Below are positions 36,302 through 45,552 of a DNA stretch of 64,000 nt, piece by piece. Position 1 is the first letter of the stretch, and every line of letters begins with the position of its first letter. Where the stretch lies: assembly GCA_963772595.1 (NCBI GenBank), contig CAVYXZ010000007.1, positions 1,364,001 to 1,428,000 of the forward strand, read 5' to 3'. The position numbers were made by a program, and so were the translations under genes. Source of the DNA: CAVYXZ01 sp963772595 (GTDB taxonomy: Bacteria > Chloroflexota > Anaerolineae > Aggregatilineales > Phototrophicaceae). The notes beneath the pieces are model-generated. The model was given only the letters and a program-made list of their open reading frames with translations, was not told the origin of the DNA and did not search any database.

Positions 36302-36794
36302 TTAATAGTTCGCAATGTGATGACGAAACTTCTGCTTAACCACTACAAATGCTTTCCTATGTTCCTGCCAGATCAGACGCTGGTGAAGCTGCGTCTGCTG
36401 CACAACCAGGCGGATGTTGTAGGGTTCGTAGATAAAGATTGGCTGTCGCCGCAGGCTTGAAAAGCGTGGTTTTGCTATGAGCGTCAATTATGAAATAGCG
36501 CTTGCCAGAACGGAGCGACGCGGTATCGCCTTTACAACCACGCTGTTCTGCCTTCATTATTACATCACGGGCTGCTTGCCTGATTTTCTTCGCTTTTCCT
36601 GGGTGGGAGCGTTGTTGGATTGTACTATCGCTGACGCTGTAGGTATTGGGCAGTCGCCAGGCTGCCGCATAGCCGCCATCCCGGTTGAGCGTCCGGTAGG
36701 CATATGATGGCACGCGGTCGATAGCAGTATCGTTCTGTTGAGCATAGTTGGCCTGGATGCGAATCCCGACGAGTCGCTCCCAGGTCAAAAGCAT
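36302..36794 (-). pseudogene. Unrecognised broken gene downstream of the ParA relic
   Basis: Two minus-strand frames follow each other: LLTWERLVGIRIQANYAQQ through RSGKRYFIIDAHS, then IFIYEPYNIRLVVQQTQLHQ to HHIANY and a stop at 36302. They read as one protein of about 150-160 residues broken once near 36450. I do not recognise the family. Its place downstream of ParA on the same strand suggests a partition or maintenance gene of the same element. Confidence 0.35.
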
Positions 36795-36849
36795 GGGTAC
36801 GGAGACCTGTCACAGCCTGCACAGCGTCTCACGGTTGATCATTGTCCCC

Positions 36850-37427
36850 TTGTGCTGCGGGTCTTTCGAGGCAAACCAGGCTCTAGCTGAGGCCTCCTGC
36901 AATGATCCCGCCAAACTGACAGCAACTCGACGCTGCCCGGCAAATTCGTGCCGACAATGTAGTCGCCAGTTTCTATCGTCCTGCGGATTAGCTGTGCTGC
37001 CAGCTTCACTTGACCGGTCAGATAGATGCGCTTGCGTATCTTATCTTGTGACCAGGATACCGTTCGCGTGCAGGTCAGGATGATGGCAGCATAATACGAG
37101 GCGATCTTTGACAGTGGCTCGGAGAGGCGGGTAGGACATGCAGGTCAGGGTTCCACTCGCTCTGGACGATGTACTCGCCCAACACATGCGCGGCGTCATG
37201 GCGATCTGCCATCAGGACGCTGTAGAGACTATCGTCCTTGCCGAAATCGTTGTAGCCGGTCGTGACCAAGTGGCATGTCCCTGGCTGTCGGTGTCGATAA
37301 GCAACACCCGCGAGTTAGGCGCTTTGATATGCCTCAGCACCTGAACCAGTCCGACGGCAATATTCGTTGCAGACCTGGACTTGCCCACGCCGCCCTTATG
37401 GTTGGTCAGTACGATTGACCGTGTCAT
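36850..37427 (-). pseudogene. ParA-family partition ATPase relic
   Basis: The ATG at 37427 opens MTRSIVLTNHKGGVGKSRSA, an intact deviant Walker A, and LLIDTDSQGHAT, the Walker A-prime/B region. The frame then breaks. The next frame carries LVTTGYNDFGKDDSLYSVLM and NPDLHVLPAS, and a third carries PLSKIASYYAAIILT and NLPGSVELLSVW, each matching later parts of ParA proteins. With at least two breaks and loss of the downstream part, this is a true pseudogene. ParA ATPases segregate plasmids and integrative elements, so it marks a former mobile element. Confidence 0.7.
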
Positions 37428-37648
37428 GATATTAAATCCCTCCGCTAACACATCTTTGGACAAAACCACCTGCGAAACCAACGACCGCCAACCCGTGTTA
37501 TGCTTTGGGCGGGAGTGCCGTTAGCCTCCGCGACGGCGCGCGCTTCTTCTGCCGTAACTTTCGAGCAACTCGCGCGCTGTTGTCAGGTTTGCCCTCAACC
37601 ACGTTCAAGAGAACCCGCACAAGTCGAAATCAACACCGCCGTGCCCAC

Positions 37649-37839
37649 TATCAGCGCTCAATGACGGGGACATGAAACAGCGCACTTGGCTGGCGCTCAG
37701 TGTGCTCCTGAGTCCCCAGGTGGTTATTCTCGATGAACTCACGACCGCGCTGGATATTCTCACGCAGTACGCTATCATCGATGTCCTGAATGATCTGCAA
37801 GATGATCTCGCGCTGGCGAAGTTCTTCGCCGGGGGATGA
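37649..37839 (+). pseudogene. Opp/Dpp-type ABC ATPase fragment
   Basis: A plus-strand piece reading MKQRTWLALSVLLSPQVVIL then DELTTALDILTQ, which is the signature-to-Walker B part of a DppD-like ATPase; the signature itself is preserved only in altered form (QRSMTGDMKQR after one shift). The invariant Pro of DEPTTALD is Leu. There is no Walker A and the frame stops at 37839. It is not a copy of the intact ATPase genes at 28-30 kb. Confidence 0.6.
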
Positions 37840-37964
37840 CTTGATATGAGTCCTGAGCTGCTCAAGGCCTTCTTCCGAACGGGAATTTTCGGGACCGGCA
37901 CATCGGTTTATCGTCAAACCGGACAGCCCGGAGCGCAGGTATTCGAATAGCTAAGGAAGCATCC

Positions 37965-39410
37965 ATGAAAATAGCAATTGGCGGTATCGCAACCGAAAGC
38001 TGTACCTTCTCAACGCTGCCGACCCGGCTGGAAGATTTCGGCATCGTACGTGCGGGTGACAATGAGTTTTGGGAGCGCTATCCCTTTCTGAGCAATTATC
38101 CTGATATTGAATTTGTGCCCACCCTTTATGCCCGTGCGATGCCTGGGGGTTCAGTCGAAGCGGACGCCTACCGGCAGATAAAAGCTGGTGTGCTAGACAG
38201 GCTTCGCAAGAACCTCCCCTGGGATGGCGTCTACCTGGACATGCACGGTGCCATGAATGTGCTGGGGATGGATGACGCCGAGGGCGACTTCATTGCCTCG
38301 GTTCGGGATAGTGTCGGAGCAGAATGCTTTATCGCCGCGAGCTATGACCTGCATGGCAATGTTTCGGATCGCGTCATCGCCAACCTGGACCTGCTCACAG
38401 CCTATCGCACCGCCCCTCACATCGATACGCTGGAGACGAGGCAGCGGGCCGTCCGCTTGTTGGTGGAGTGCCTGCGGAACAAGCAGCGTCCATATAAAGC
38501 CTTTGTTCCCATCCCGGTAGGGCTTCCTGGCGAAAAGACCAGTACGGAGTGGGAACCGGGGGCGAGCCTCTACGCTCAGATTCCTGAAAAGATCGACCAT
38601 GAGACGGTGCTGGATGCCTCGCTGCTGGTGGGTTACATCTGGGCAGATGAGCCTCGCGTCACAGCCTGTGCCATCGCAGTAGGCTATGATCGTCAGGCCA
38701 CCGAGGATGCCGCCGCGCAGCTCGCGCAGGCCTATTGGGACCAGCGGGATCAGTTTCGTTTCGGTGCTCAGGCGCTGTCTGTCGATGCGTGCTTGCAGCA
38801 GGCCCTGGCCGACACAGATTATCCGGTCGTCATCAGTGATTCAGGCGACAACCCTACTGCGGGCGGCGTGGGTGACGTGACTTACTTCTTGCAGCGTGCG
38901 CTCCAAGTTGACGTTCCAAACCTGGTGTATGCCAGCATTCCGGATCCAGACGCGGTGCGACGATGCGTGGAGGCGGGCGTCGGCGCAGAGCTAACGCTCG
39001 ATCTCGGCGGCAAGCTGGATTATCGCCACAGTGAGCCGCTCGCCGTTACGGGCAGGGTGCAGTTTATTCTGCAACAGCCAGTGCAGCGTTACGGTCTGCC
39101 CAGCATAGAGGATACCAATCGCCAGGTCGTGCTGCGGACCGGCGGCATACAGATGATTATCACCGAAAAGCGCACGGCGTTTCACCATCTGGCGCAGTTT
39201 CATGCGCTGGAAATCGACCCCGCACAGCAGCAAATTCTCGTGGTCAAAGTGGGTTATCTGGTGCCTGAATTGAAAGCGCTGGCGAAGAAGACCTACCTCG
39301 CGCTCTCTCCAGGGGCAGTGAATCAGGCCATCATCGAGCTGCCGTATACGCGCCTCAAACGGCCTTTCTTTCCCTTCGATTCGAGTATGACCTGGCAGCC
39401 AGGGGCTTGA
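37965..39410 (+). CDS. M81 family metallopeptidase (MlrC-like)
   Basis: 481 residues. Family hallmarks are the start IAIGGIATESCTFSTLPT, DMHGAM, SYDLHGNVS, YRTAPHID and SDSGDNPTAGG, which supply the Asp and His ligands of the zinc site. MlrC was first named for the last step of microcystin breakdown, but most members are in bacteria without that pathway and may cut small peptides or amide bonds. Shine-Dalgarno AAGGAAG precedes the ATG. No signal peptide. It lies right after the decayed region and appears monocistronic. Confidence 0.92.
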   Translation: MKIAIGGIATESCTFSTLPTRLEDFGIVRAGDNEFWERYPFLSNYPDIEFVPTLYARAMPGGSVEADAYRQIKAGVLDRLRKNLPWDGVYLDMHGAMNVLGMDDAEGDFIASVRDSVGAECFIAASYDLHGNVSDRVIANLDLLTAYRTAPHIDTLETRQRAVRLLVECLRNKQRPYKAFVPIPVGLPGEKTSTEWEPGASLYAQIPEKIDHETVLDASLLVGYIWADEPRVTACAIAVGYDRQATEDAAAQLAQAYWDQRDQFRFGAQALSVDACLQQALADTDYPVVISDSGDNPTAGGVGDVTYFLQRALQVDVPNLVYASIPDPDAVRRCVEAGVGAELTLDLGGKLDYRHSEPLAVTGRVQFILQQPVQRYGLPSIEDTNRQVVLRTGGIQMIITEKRTAFHHLAQFHALEIDPAQQQILVVKVGYLVPELKALAKKTYLALSPGAVNQAIIELPYTRLKRPFFPFDSSMTWQPGA

Positions 39411-39451
39411 AGCGACGATAATATCTCAAGGGGTAGTGTAAAAACGAATAG

Positions 39452-40027
39452 ATGGAAAATCTAGACTTTAAGATAATCACACGCGAATTCTATCAAAGAG
39501 ATCCATCACTTGTCGCTCAAGAGCTTCTAGGAAAATATCTTGTTCGAAAGATTGATGATAATTTTCTCATTGGAAAAATCGTAGAAACAGAAGCATATCT
39601 GGCAAAAAACGATCCCGCAGCTCATGCTTTTAAGGGAAAGACCCGGCGAAATGCAGTTTTGTTTGGAGAAGCAGGCATAGCGTACATATTCAGTATCCAT
39701 AGATACCATTGCTTTAATGTTGTTACCGAAACGATTGATATGCCAAGCGGTGTTTTGGTTCGAGCCGTAGAACCCATCGAAGGCATTGAAATGATGAAAC
39801 AGCTTCGAGGAGTAGAAATTGGGAAGGGATTTACAAGCGGTCCGGGGAAAGTTTGTCAGGCATTTGACATTACAAGAACGCTCAATGGCGTAGATCTTAC
39901 TTCATCGAACTCGCCTTTATACATTATCGAAGGCGAAAGCGTTCCTTTTGAGTTCATTGAAACATCGGAAAGAATTGGACTTTCAAAGGGAAGAGATTTA
40001 TTGCTGAGATATTATATTAAAAGTTGA
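39452..40027 (+). CDS. DNA-3-methyladenine glycosylase (AAG/MPG family), AT-rich
   Basis: 191 residues, the normal length for bacterial AAG. Family motifs: QELLGKYLVRK, IVETEAYL (catalytic Glu), DPAAHAFKGKTRRNAVLF, FSIHRYHCFNVV and GPGKVCQAFDITR. It flips out and removes alkylated purines from DNA. Base composition and codon use are strikingly AT-rich compared with all neighbours (for example AAA/AAG, ATT, GAA dominate), which points to recent transfer from a low-GC donor. No good ribosome binding site is visible. A hairpin with T-run follows at 40141. Confidence 0.94.
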   Translation: MENLDFKIITREFYQRDPSLVAQELLGKYLVRKIDDNFLIGKIVETEAYLAKNDPAAHAFKGKTRRNAVLFGEAGIAYIFSIHRYHCFNVVTETIDMPSGVLVRAVEPIEGIEMMKQLRGVEIGKGFTSGPGKVCQAFDITRTLNGVDLTSSNSPLYIIEGESVPFEFIETSERIGLSKGRDLLLRYYIKS

Positions 40028-40106
40028 TGTCCGCGAAATCTGCTTGGCAAGACCTCAGAATATATCCACACTAAGTCGGTCTAGAATGCCTGAGTTTTCA
40101 TCTTTA

Positions 40107-40137
40107 CCACACAGAGTTTTGGATTGGCTAGCGCCTG
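40107..40137 (+). repeat. Imperfect direct repeat, left copy
   Basis: About 24 of 31 bases match the segment at 42571-42602. Both encode a similar short peptide (LPHRVLDWLA here, LPHGVFDWIA there). It lies between the glycosylase gene and a terminator-like hairpin. Confidence 0.4.
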
Positions 40138-40140
40138 AAT

Positions 40141-40175
40141 AGAGGTGGCAAGCTCATGCCGCCACCTCTGATTTT
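40141..40175 (+). terminator. Terminator-like hairpin after the glycosylase gene
   Basis: Perfect 9-bp stem AGAGGTGGC (40141-40149) with GCCACCTCT (40161-40169), followed on the plus strand by GATTTTC. It is about 115 bp past the glycosylase stop and just outside the fucosidase relic. Confidence 0.6.
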
Positions 40176-40183
40176 CGCAGTAC

Positions 40184-40848
40184 TCAGGTCAGAACGACCA
40201 CCGTATCGAGGCCATCGCGTCGTTCATCCGGCACGTTCAGGATCACCTGGTCGTCTTTACGCTCCATCGCCACCGCTGCGCCATCCCGCAGCAAACAGGC
40301 GCTGCTGACACTGTCGGGGACGCCGGGCAGCCGAACCCAATCGCTGATATTCTCCAGAATGTGAACATAGTGCGTGTCGCCTTTGCGGGTGCTGACCACA
40401 CTTGCGCTGGCAGGAATGACTCCGGCCCGCGTCCCATAGATCGAACTCGCCATTCGTCGCCAGCCACTGACCCATCGCCCGCAGTCGGGATTGATGCAGC
40501 GGCATGATCTCGCCGTCGGCATTCGGCCCGACATTGAGCAGATAGTTCGCCCCCGCGCTCGCGCTGCGTGCCAGATAGTCGACCAGATCTGGGCCGATTT
40601 GTAGTTGGTACTCCCGGCGATATGGAACCTGTGGCCGTTATGGCCATACAGACTTCCAGTGGGAAGTCCAACACGGCGGGCGAATTGAAGCCGGTCGTGT
40701 TGACAAAGGAACCACCCGCCAGAAAATCAGGGATAGCGTCCTCGAATTTGTGGCGCGGCGATTCGCCATCGAACCACATGCAGGCGATGTCACCAAAATC
40801 GCTGCGCAGGCTGCGGGCCTGCAAAAATGAATTCACAAATATCTGCAA
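40184..40848 (-). pseudogene. Alpha-L-fucosidase (GH29) relic
   Basis: Broken over three frames on the minus strand. Read in order: SDFGDIACMWFDGESPRH (the region of the GH29 nucleophile Asp), PLEVCMAI, then PLHQSRLRAMGQWLATNGE, and SSIYGTRAGVIPASASVVST with TRKGDTHYVHILE, ending at 40184. These are the central and C-terminal parts of a GH29 fucosidase. The N-terminal third (about 200 residues) is missing, and there are at least two frameshifts, so it cannot make an active enzyme. Intact copies elsewhere are likely if the cell uses fucosides. It lies next to the fuconate dehydratase gene. Confidence 0.8.
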
Positions 40849-41169
40849 ACTTTTCCGTCAAGTCCAATCCAATGGCTGAGCACAAAATCACCGTTCGGGG
40901 CGTCGAGGCAGGCGCTTGTCAAGGGACTCTGTTTCATGTATGCTCACTCAAATTCATATTAGGAACTACAATGAGCGATCTTATGGCTAGAAATCTTAAA
41001 GGGTAAACGTGCTAAAAATGGATTATGCGTACAAAGCCCACGATGGGGACCTTCGCATCTGTGCAACAGGTGTTGGCGCATATCGATAATGCCCATTCAG
41101 GGTCAATTAACATTTGATTCGTCTCTTCGTTTGCGTGTACCATGCTGACAAGCAAAGGACTGGCTGACA

Positions 41170-42402
41170 ATGCCTTCAACCACGATTTGCAGTATTGAAA
41201 CCCGCGATGCCCGCTTTCCACTTCATGGTGGCGCAGGGGCAGACGCAGTACATTCAGACCCGGTGTATGCCTATGCGGTCACGCTGCTGCACAGCGACTC
41301 GGCGCAGACGGGCGTGGGGCTGGCCTTCACGCTGGGCGCGGGCAACGACTTAGTCTGCGAGGCGATTCGTCTGCTGGCTCAGCCGCTCGCTGGCCGTGCT
41401 ATAGAGGACCTGATGGCCGATTTCGGGCAGACCTTCCACGCCCTGGCGGATCATCCACAGCTGCGCTGGCTTGGTCCGCATAAAGGCGTCATTCATCTGG
41501 CGCTGGCTTCGATTGTGAATGCCTGTTTCGATTTGTGGGCCAAGTCGCGTGGTGTGCCGCTGTGGAAGCTGCTGCTTGACCTGTCGCCGGAGCAGATCGT
41601 CGCCTTGCTGGACCTGAGCTATCTGGAAGATGCCTTGACCGCTGGTGAGGCCCTGGCCCTCCTGCATACGGCTCAAGCAACTCGGCAGGAACGCGAGACT
41701 GTCCTGCGCGAAGGCTATCCCGGTTACGATACCTCCGTGGGCTGGTTCAATTACAGCGATGAGGAGATTCGTGAGAATGCCCAGCGCGCGCTTGATCATG
41801 GTTTCCGCGCGATGAAGCTCAAGGTCGGCTCTGAGGACAGCTCCCGCGATGTGCGCCGCGTCGGTATTGTGCGCGATGTCGTTGGCAACGATGTCCGGCT
41901 GATGGTGGATTGCAATCAGCAGTGGACGCTGCCCAAAGCGCTGCGCGTTTGCCAGGAGCTGGCGCCCATGTCGCTGTACTGGATTGAGGAACCCACGCAC
42001 CCGGATGACGTGATGGCACACCAAACCTTAGCGCGCGCGATTGCACCGGTCGCCATTGCCGCCGGCGAACATATCCCCAACCGGATCCTGTTCAAGAATT
42101 TTATCCAGGCGGGCGCAGCGCATTTCATCCAGGTGGACTGCGTGCGTGTGGGCGGGATCAGCGAGTTTATCGCAATCAGTCTGCTGGCGAAAAAGTACAA
42201 TCTGCCCGTCGTGCCGCATGTGGGCGATATGGGCCAACTGCATCAGCATCTGGTGCTGTTCAACCACATCGCATTGGGGCACGAGAAAGTCTTTCTGGAA
42301 TACATCCCGCACCTACGCCCGTATTTCCGTTATCCGGCAGAGGTCCAGGACGGTTTATATAAGACTCCGCAGCAACCCGGCAGCAGCGCGGACCTGGTCT
42401 AA
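41170..42402 (+). CDS. L-fuconate dehydratase (enolase superfamily)
   Basis: 410 residues, a close match to the FucD/ENOSF1 group: GYDTSVGWFNYSDEEIRENA, MKLKVGSEDSSRDVRRV (catalytic Lys-x-Lys), LMVDCNQQW and YWIEEPTHPDD (Asp and Glu for Mg), AAGEHIPNRI (third Glu) and VVPHVGDMGQLHQHL (catalytic His). It removes water from L-fuconate to give 2-keto-3-deoxy-L-fuconate in oxidative, non-phosphorylated fucose breakdown. No partner dehydrogenase or aldolase is adjacent, so those must lie elsewhere. With the GH29 relic and sulfatases nearby it argues for fucose as a substrate. Confidence 0.9.
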   Translation: MPSTTICSIETRDARFPLHGGAGADAVHSDPVYAYAVTLLHSDSAQTGVGLAFTLGAGNDLVCEAIRLLAQPLAGRAIEDLMADFGQTFHALADHPQLRWLGPHKGVIHLALASIVNACFDLWAKSRGVPLWKLLLDLSPEQIVALLDLSYLEDALTAGEALALLHTAQATRQERETVLREGYPGYDTSVGWFNYSDEEIRENAQRALDHGFRAMKLKVGSEDSSRDVRRVGIVRDVVGNDVRLMVDCNQQWTLPKALRVCQELAPMSLYWIEEPTHPDDVMAHQTLARAIAPVAIAAGEHIPNRILFKNFIQAGAAHFIQVDCVRVGGISEFIAISLLAKKYNLPVVPHVGDMGQLHQHLVLFNHIALGHEKVFLEYIPHLRPYFRYPAEVQDGLYKTPQQPGSSADLV

Positions 42403-42515
42403 AAGCAACATTGACAAAAGAGGATGAACAACGCGGTATCCCCTATGCTGTTCTGCTCGCCTAACGAGTATCGCTTTGCCAGTCCGTGAATGCCGGAGAA
42501 AGTCCATGCGCGGCG

Positions 42516-42545
42516 GATGACTCCTTCCTGAGCCAGGGAGTCATC
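42516..42545. repeat. Inverted repeat between fuconate dehydratase and the nuclease gene
   Basis: GATGACTCC (42516-42524) and GGAGTCATC (42537-42545) form a perfect 9-bp stem with a 12-base loop, in a 240-bp gap between convergent genes. Lacks a T-run; it may still end transcripts. Confidence 0.5.
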
Positions 42546-42570
42546 TATGTCGAGTGCTGCCGAAACTCTG

Positions 42571-42602
42571 CCGCACGGAGTTTTCGATTGGATCGCGTCC
42601 TG
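42571..42602 (+). repeat. Imperfect direct repeat, right copy
   Basis: Partner of 40107-40137. The two copies bracket the fucosidase relic and fuconate dehydratase gene. Here an ATG at 42548 starts a short frame MSSAAETLPHGVFDWIA. Confidence 0.4.
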
Positions 42603-42641
42603 GCACTGCTTGAGCTGAATCCGCAGGCGGCATTATGATAC

Positions 42642-43860
42642 TTAACGAGCACGCTGCTCGACGGCTGCCAATACGTCTTTGAGCACGGGTTTGTTCTTAA
42701 AATAAAGGACTTCGCTGGGGACCTCGTCCAGGCGGTCTTTGCCCAGGTTGACGCCTTCGTAGACCAGCAGGATCAGGTCCTCACGCTGCGCCGCCCGCAC
42801 CTTTTCCAGCTTGCGCCGCAGATAGTCCGGGTGCCAGAAGCCGACGATTTCCAGCAGCGCCCGACGGCCATCCCGCTTGTGGGTGAAGGCGAAATCGGGG
42901 ATCATGACCGTGTCGCCAAGCAGCAGCACCTCGTCCTCGCGGCTGAGGAGCCCAGTGGCTGCGCTCATCACCAAACTTGGCCTGAAACTCGGCGGCGAAA
43001 TCCGCCTCCATGCGGCTGTCAAATTCACGTTCGGCCTGGAAAGAAGACTTCAAACTGCTGCTGTCGTCCAATGAATAGACCAGCTTGTGCTGGGCATTCG
43101 GCGGCTTGACCGTCGCCTGCATCTGCCAGCGCTCCGCCAGCAGTAAGGCAGGCAGGAAGGCCGCGAACTGACGCCCGTAGCGCGTGGTAGACACAACGAA
43201 CGGTGAGATCGGCCCGTCCAGGTCAACATGATAGCCGTCACCCTGCGGTGTCGCCCAGAACATCAGCTTGAACAACTTGAGATAGCGCCAGAAGGACTTG
43301 AAATGATCGTAGATTTCGACCTGCATCTGGTCCGCCCAGTAGAGGGCTGCCCGTGCCAGTTCCAGATTGTAGCGCTGGATGAGTTCCAGCGGCAGCCAGT
43401 CCGGCCCGGCATCGATCATACAGTAGGCAGAGGGACGGTCGGCATACAGGATCGCCTCGACCTGCTCAGTCGTGAGATTAAGTTCGGCAGCGGCCTGGAC
43501 GATCAGATCATCACGGGTGGTTGGCATGAAAAGATCGGCTTTGGCAAACAGCGGCCCCTGCGCGAACAGATGCTGGCGCAGTTCTGCCGGGGCGATGGGA
43601 GTTTCCAGCGGCTCGAAGACGGCTGAATCGCTCAGGACCTTCGCCAGCCCGCGCACGACCTCATAGTCGGTGCGGTCGCCGGTATAGGCTTCCAACGCTG
43701 CCTGCCAGTCGCCCTGCGTGCGGTTCAGATGGCTTTGAAACAAGCGGATGAGGTCGGTGGCGGTCCGCTGCCAGTGCGCTTGCCCGGTGGGGAGATACTG
43801 AATTTCTAAGCGGCCCTCGCGCTCGCGCAGGCGTGGACGCACCAGATCAGCGGTCAGCAT
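42642..43860 (-). CDS. Bax1-like nuclease (DUF790), partner of XPB, one frameshift
   Basis: The frame from 43860 covers the N-terminal and middle domains (MLTADLVRPRLREREGRLEI to EADFAAEFQAKFGDERSH). The C-terminal nuclease part continues in another frame: GDTVMIPDFAFTHKRDG and ALLEIVGFWHPDYL, a PD-(D/E)xK-like active site, to the stop at 42642. The shift is near 42950-42970. Joined length is about 406 residues, near that of archaeal Bax1. Bax1 binds XPB and cuts beside DNA bubbles in an archaeal type of nucleotide excision repair. Its start overlaps the helicase stop by 14 bp, so the two are coupled. Confidence 0.85.
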
Positions 43861-45241
43861 GGCTCAGGTCACGGGGACGACGGCGCTGCGCCTTGCCCTC
43901 GTCAATCGTCTTGCGTACGATGACCTCGTAGAGCAGTGCCGATTGGTTACCCGTCTTGCGCAGTACCCGGCCCAATCGCTGAATGTACTCGCGGGCGCTG
44001 GACGTGCCGCCCAGGACAACGGCGACCTTCGCTTCGGGTACGTCGATGCCTTCGTTGAGGACTTTCGACGTGACCAGGGCACGATATTCGCCTGCGCGGA
44101 AGCTGTCGAGGATGAGCTTGCGTTCTGCCGCGCGGGTCTCGTGAGTCAGCGACGGGATCAGGAAGCGGCGTGAAATGGCATAGACGACGGCGTTACTCTC
44201 GGTGAAGATCAGCACCTGCTGGTGACTGTGTTCGCGCAGCAGATTGTCCAGACTCCGAATCTTCCCCTCCGCTGCGGCCAGGAGCTGCTGAATCCGCTGC
44301 CGGGCCAGCAGTGCCCGCCGTGCCTCGCGCTCATAGGCGCTGCGCCGCTGAAGTTCACGCAGCCAGCCGGGACCGTAGCCTTTTTGCAGCTTATGCCGCC
44401 GGAAATAGCCGCTGTAGATGGCCCAATCGCGGTCGTAGCGCTGGCGTTCCTCGTCGGTCAAATCGACCCGCAGCCGCACGGTGCGGTATTCGGCCAGACG
44501 TTCCCCTACCAGATCATCAACGCGCTTTTCGTAGACAATCGGGCCAATCAATTCGTCGATATGCCAGCGACCACCGCCCTGCTCATGGGCTTCAGGATAG
44601 GTCGCGGTCAGGCCCAGGCGGAAGGGTGCGGCGGACATCAGCGCCGTCTCGCCCCAACTCGGCGCGGGTAGATGGTGAACCTCGTCATAGATCATCAGCT
44701 TAAAGTGATTGCCATACTCGGCCATGACATCCCCGGCGGAATGGTAGGTCGTCACCGTGATGGGCTGGATGGCTTTCTCGCCGCCGTAGTACACACCAAC
44801 CGGCACCTGAAAGGCATTGACCAGCCGGGCATACCACTGGTGCAGCAGGTCAATTGTGGGTGCAATCACCAGCGTCGAGCGTTCGACCAGAGCGATGGCC
44901 TGGATCGCCACGAAAGTCTTGCCTGCCCCGGTCGGCAGGACGATGCTGCCCCGGTGCTGCGCCTGCTCCCAGGCCGCCAGAGCCTCCACCTGGAAATCGT
45001 GTGCCTCATGATCGCTGTGCAGAGTCAGCCGCAATCGCTCCCAGCGGGGGACGGTATCGCGCACCTTGTGCTGTTTGAGCCAGTCCAGCAGCATCGGGTA
45101 ACGGTAGGCTTCGCAGCGCCACTGCGCCTTGATCTGACGGAAAGCTGTATCAGGGCGTGTATCCTCCGGCCAATTCCTTAGCACCAGGGTGCCGCCCTGG
45201 AATCCCAGCGTAGGCATCGCATCCATCTCCGTTGCCGCCAT
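43847..45241 (-). CDS. XPB-like superfamily 2 helicase
   Basis: 464 residues from the ATG at 45241, preferred to a TTG three codons earlier. Motif I LPTGAGKT, motif II DEVHH, motif III LTATY, motif V LNEGIDVPEA and motif VI QRLGRVLRKTG are present, with an RED-type (here AYEREARRAL) and thumb region between the two RecA lobes and an N-terminal damage-recognition-like segment. XPB opens DNA during nucleotide excision repair. It forms a tight two-gene unit with the downstream Bax1-like nuclease, the layout seen in archaea and some bacteria. Confidence 0.9.
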   Translation of the reverse strand: MAATEMDAMPTLGFQGGTLVLRNWPEDTRPDTAFRQIKAQWRCEAYRYPMLLDWLKQHKVRDTVPRWERLRLTLHSDHEAHDFQVEALAAWEQAQHRGSIVLPTGAGKTFVAIQAIALVERSTLVIAPTIDLLHQWYARLVNAFQVPVGVYYGGEKAIQPITVTTYHSAGDVMAEYGNHFKLMIYDEVHHLPAPSWGETALMSAAPFRLGLTATYPEAHEQGGGRWHIDELIGPIVYEKRVDDLVGERLAEYRTVRLRVDLTDEERQRYDRDWAIYSGYFRRHKLQKGYGPGWLRELQRRSAYEREARRALLARQRIQQLLAAAEGKIRSLDNLLREHSHQQVLIFTESNAVVYAISRRFLIPSLTHETRAAERKLILDSFRAGEYRALVTSKVLNEGIDVPEAKVAVVLGGTSSAREYIQRLGRVLRKTGNQSALLYEVIVRKTIDEGKAQRRRPRDLSHADR

Positions 45242-45250
45242 TACGTGCAA

Positions 45251-45552
45251 TTATAGCAGGGTCCAGGAGGACAACCGGGAGTTGAGGGCGTTGAACGCCC
45301 ATCTTCTCCAGGCGGCATCAACTCATGCAAACAGCGTTCTGGCGAAGGCGAGGTCTTCGACAATCAAGCTGACCGTCACGTTGAGAACCGCATACCGTCT
45401 TCGGCAGCTGCGTCTCAATTTGATCCGGTTCACAGGGCAAGCTCAGCTGCCGTATTTACCCTCATCCCCCCGCCCCTTCGCCACCAGATCTCGGCCCAAT
45501 TGAGAAAAGTCAACAGAACCTGTCTGGATCAGGCGTCTTTTAATCCGCAGCG
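45251..45552. other. Gene-free stretch with a short palindrome
   Basis: About 300 bp upstream of the helicase and downstream of the sulfatase operon. The only structure I see is GGGCGTTGAACGCCC at 45286-45300, a 7-bp stem with a single-base centre. No gene is supported; the reading frames here are shadows. Confidence 0.45.

Larger units (their letters stand above)
36062..37964. other. Decayed region with plasmid/integrative-element and ABC-transporter relics
   Basis: About 1.9 kb without any intact gene. The left 240 bp are AT-rich with nothing recognisable. The rest holds broken reading frames listed separately: an unknown minus-strand frame (36302-36794), a ParA relic (36850-37427) and part of an Opp/Dpp-type ATPase (37649-37839). 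These disagree in strand and frame and carry several stops, so the region looks like a scar left by an old insertion rather than sequencing noise. Confidence 0.6.

Noticed and set aside
36062..37964. A CRISPR array or recent insertion sequence in the gene-poor stretch
   Set aside because: No regular direct repeats, terminal inverted repeats or transposase motifs; only broken ParA and ATPase pieces.
45189..45503. Plus-strand frame of 104 codons
   Set aside because: Overlaps the helicase start antisense and runs into a gap with no ribosome binding site or recognisable motif.
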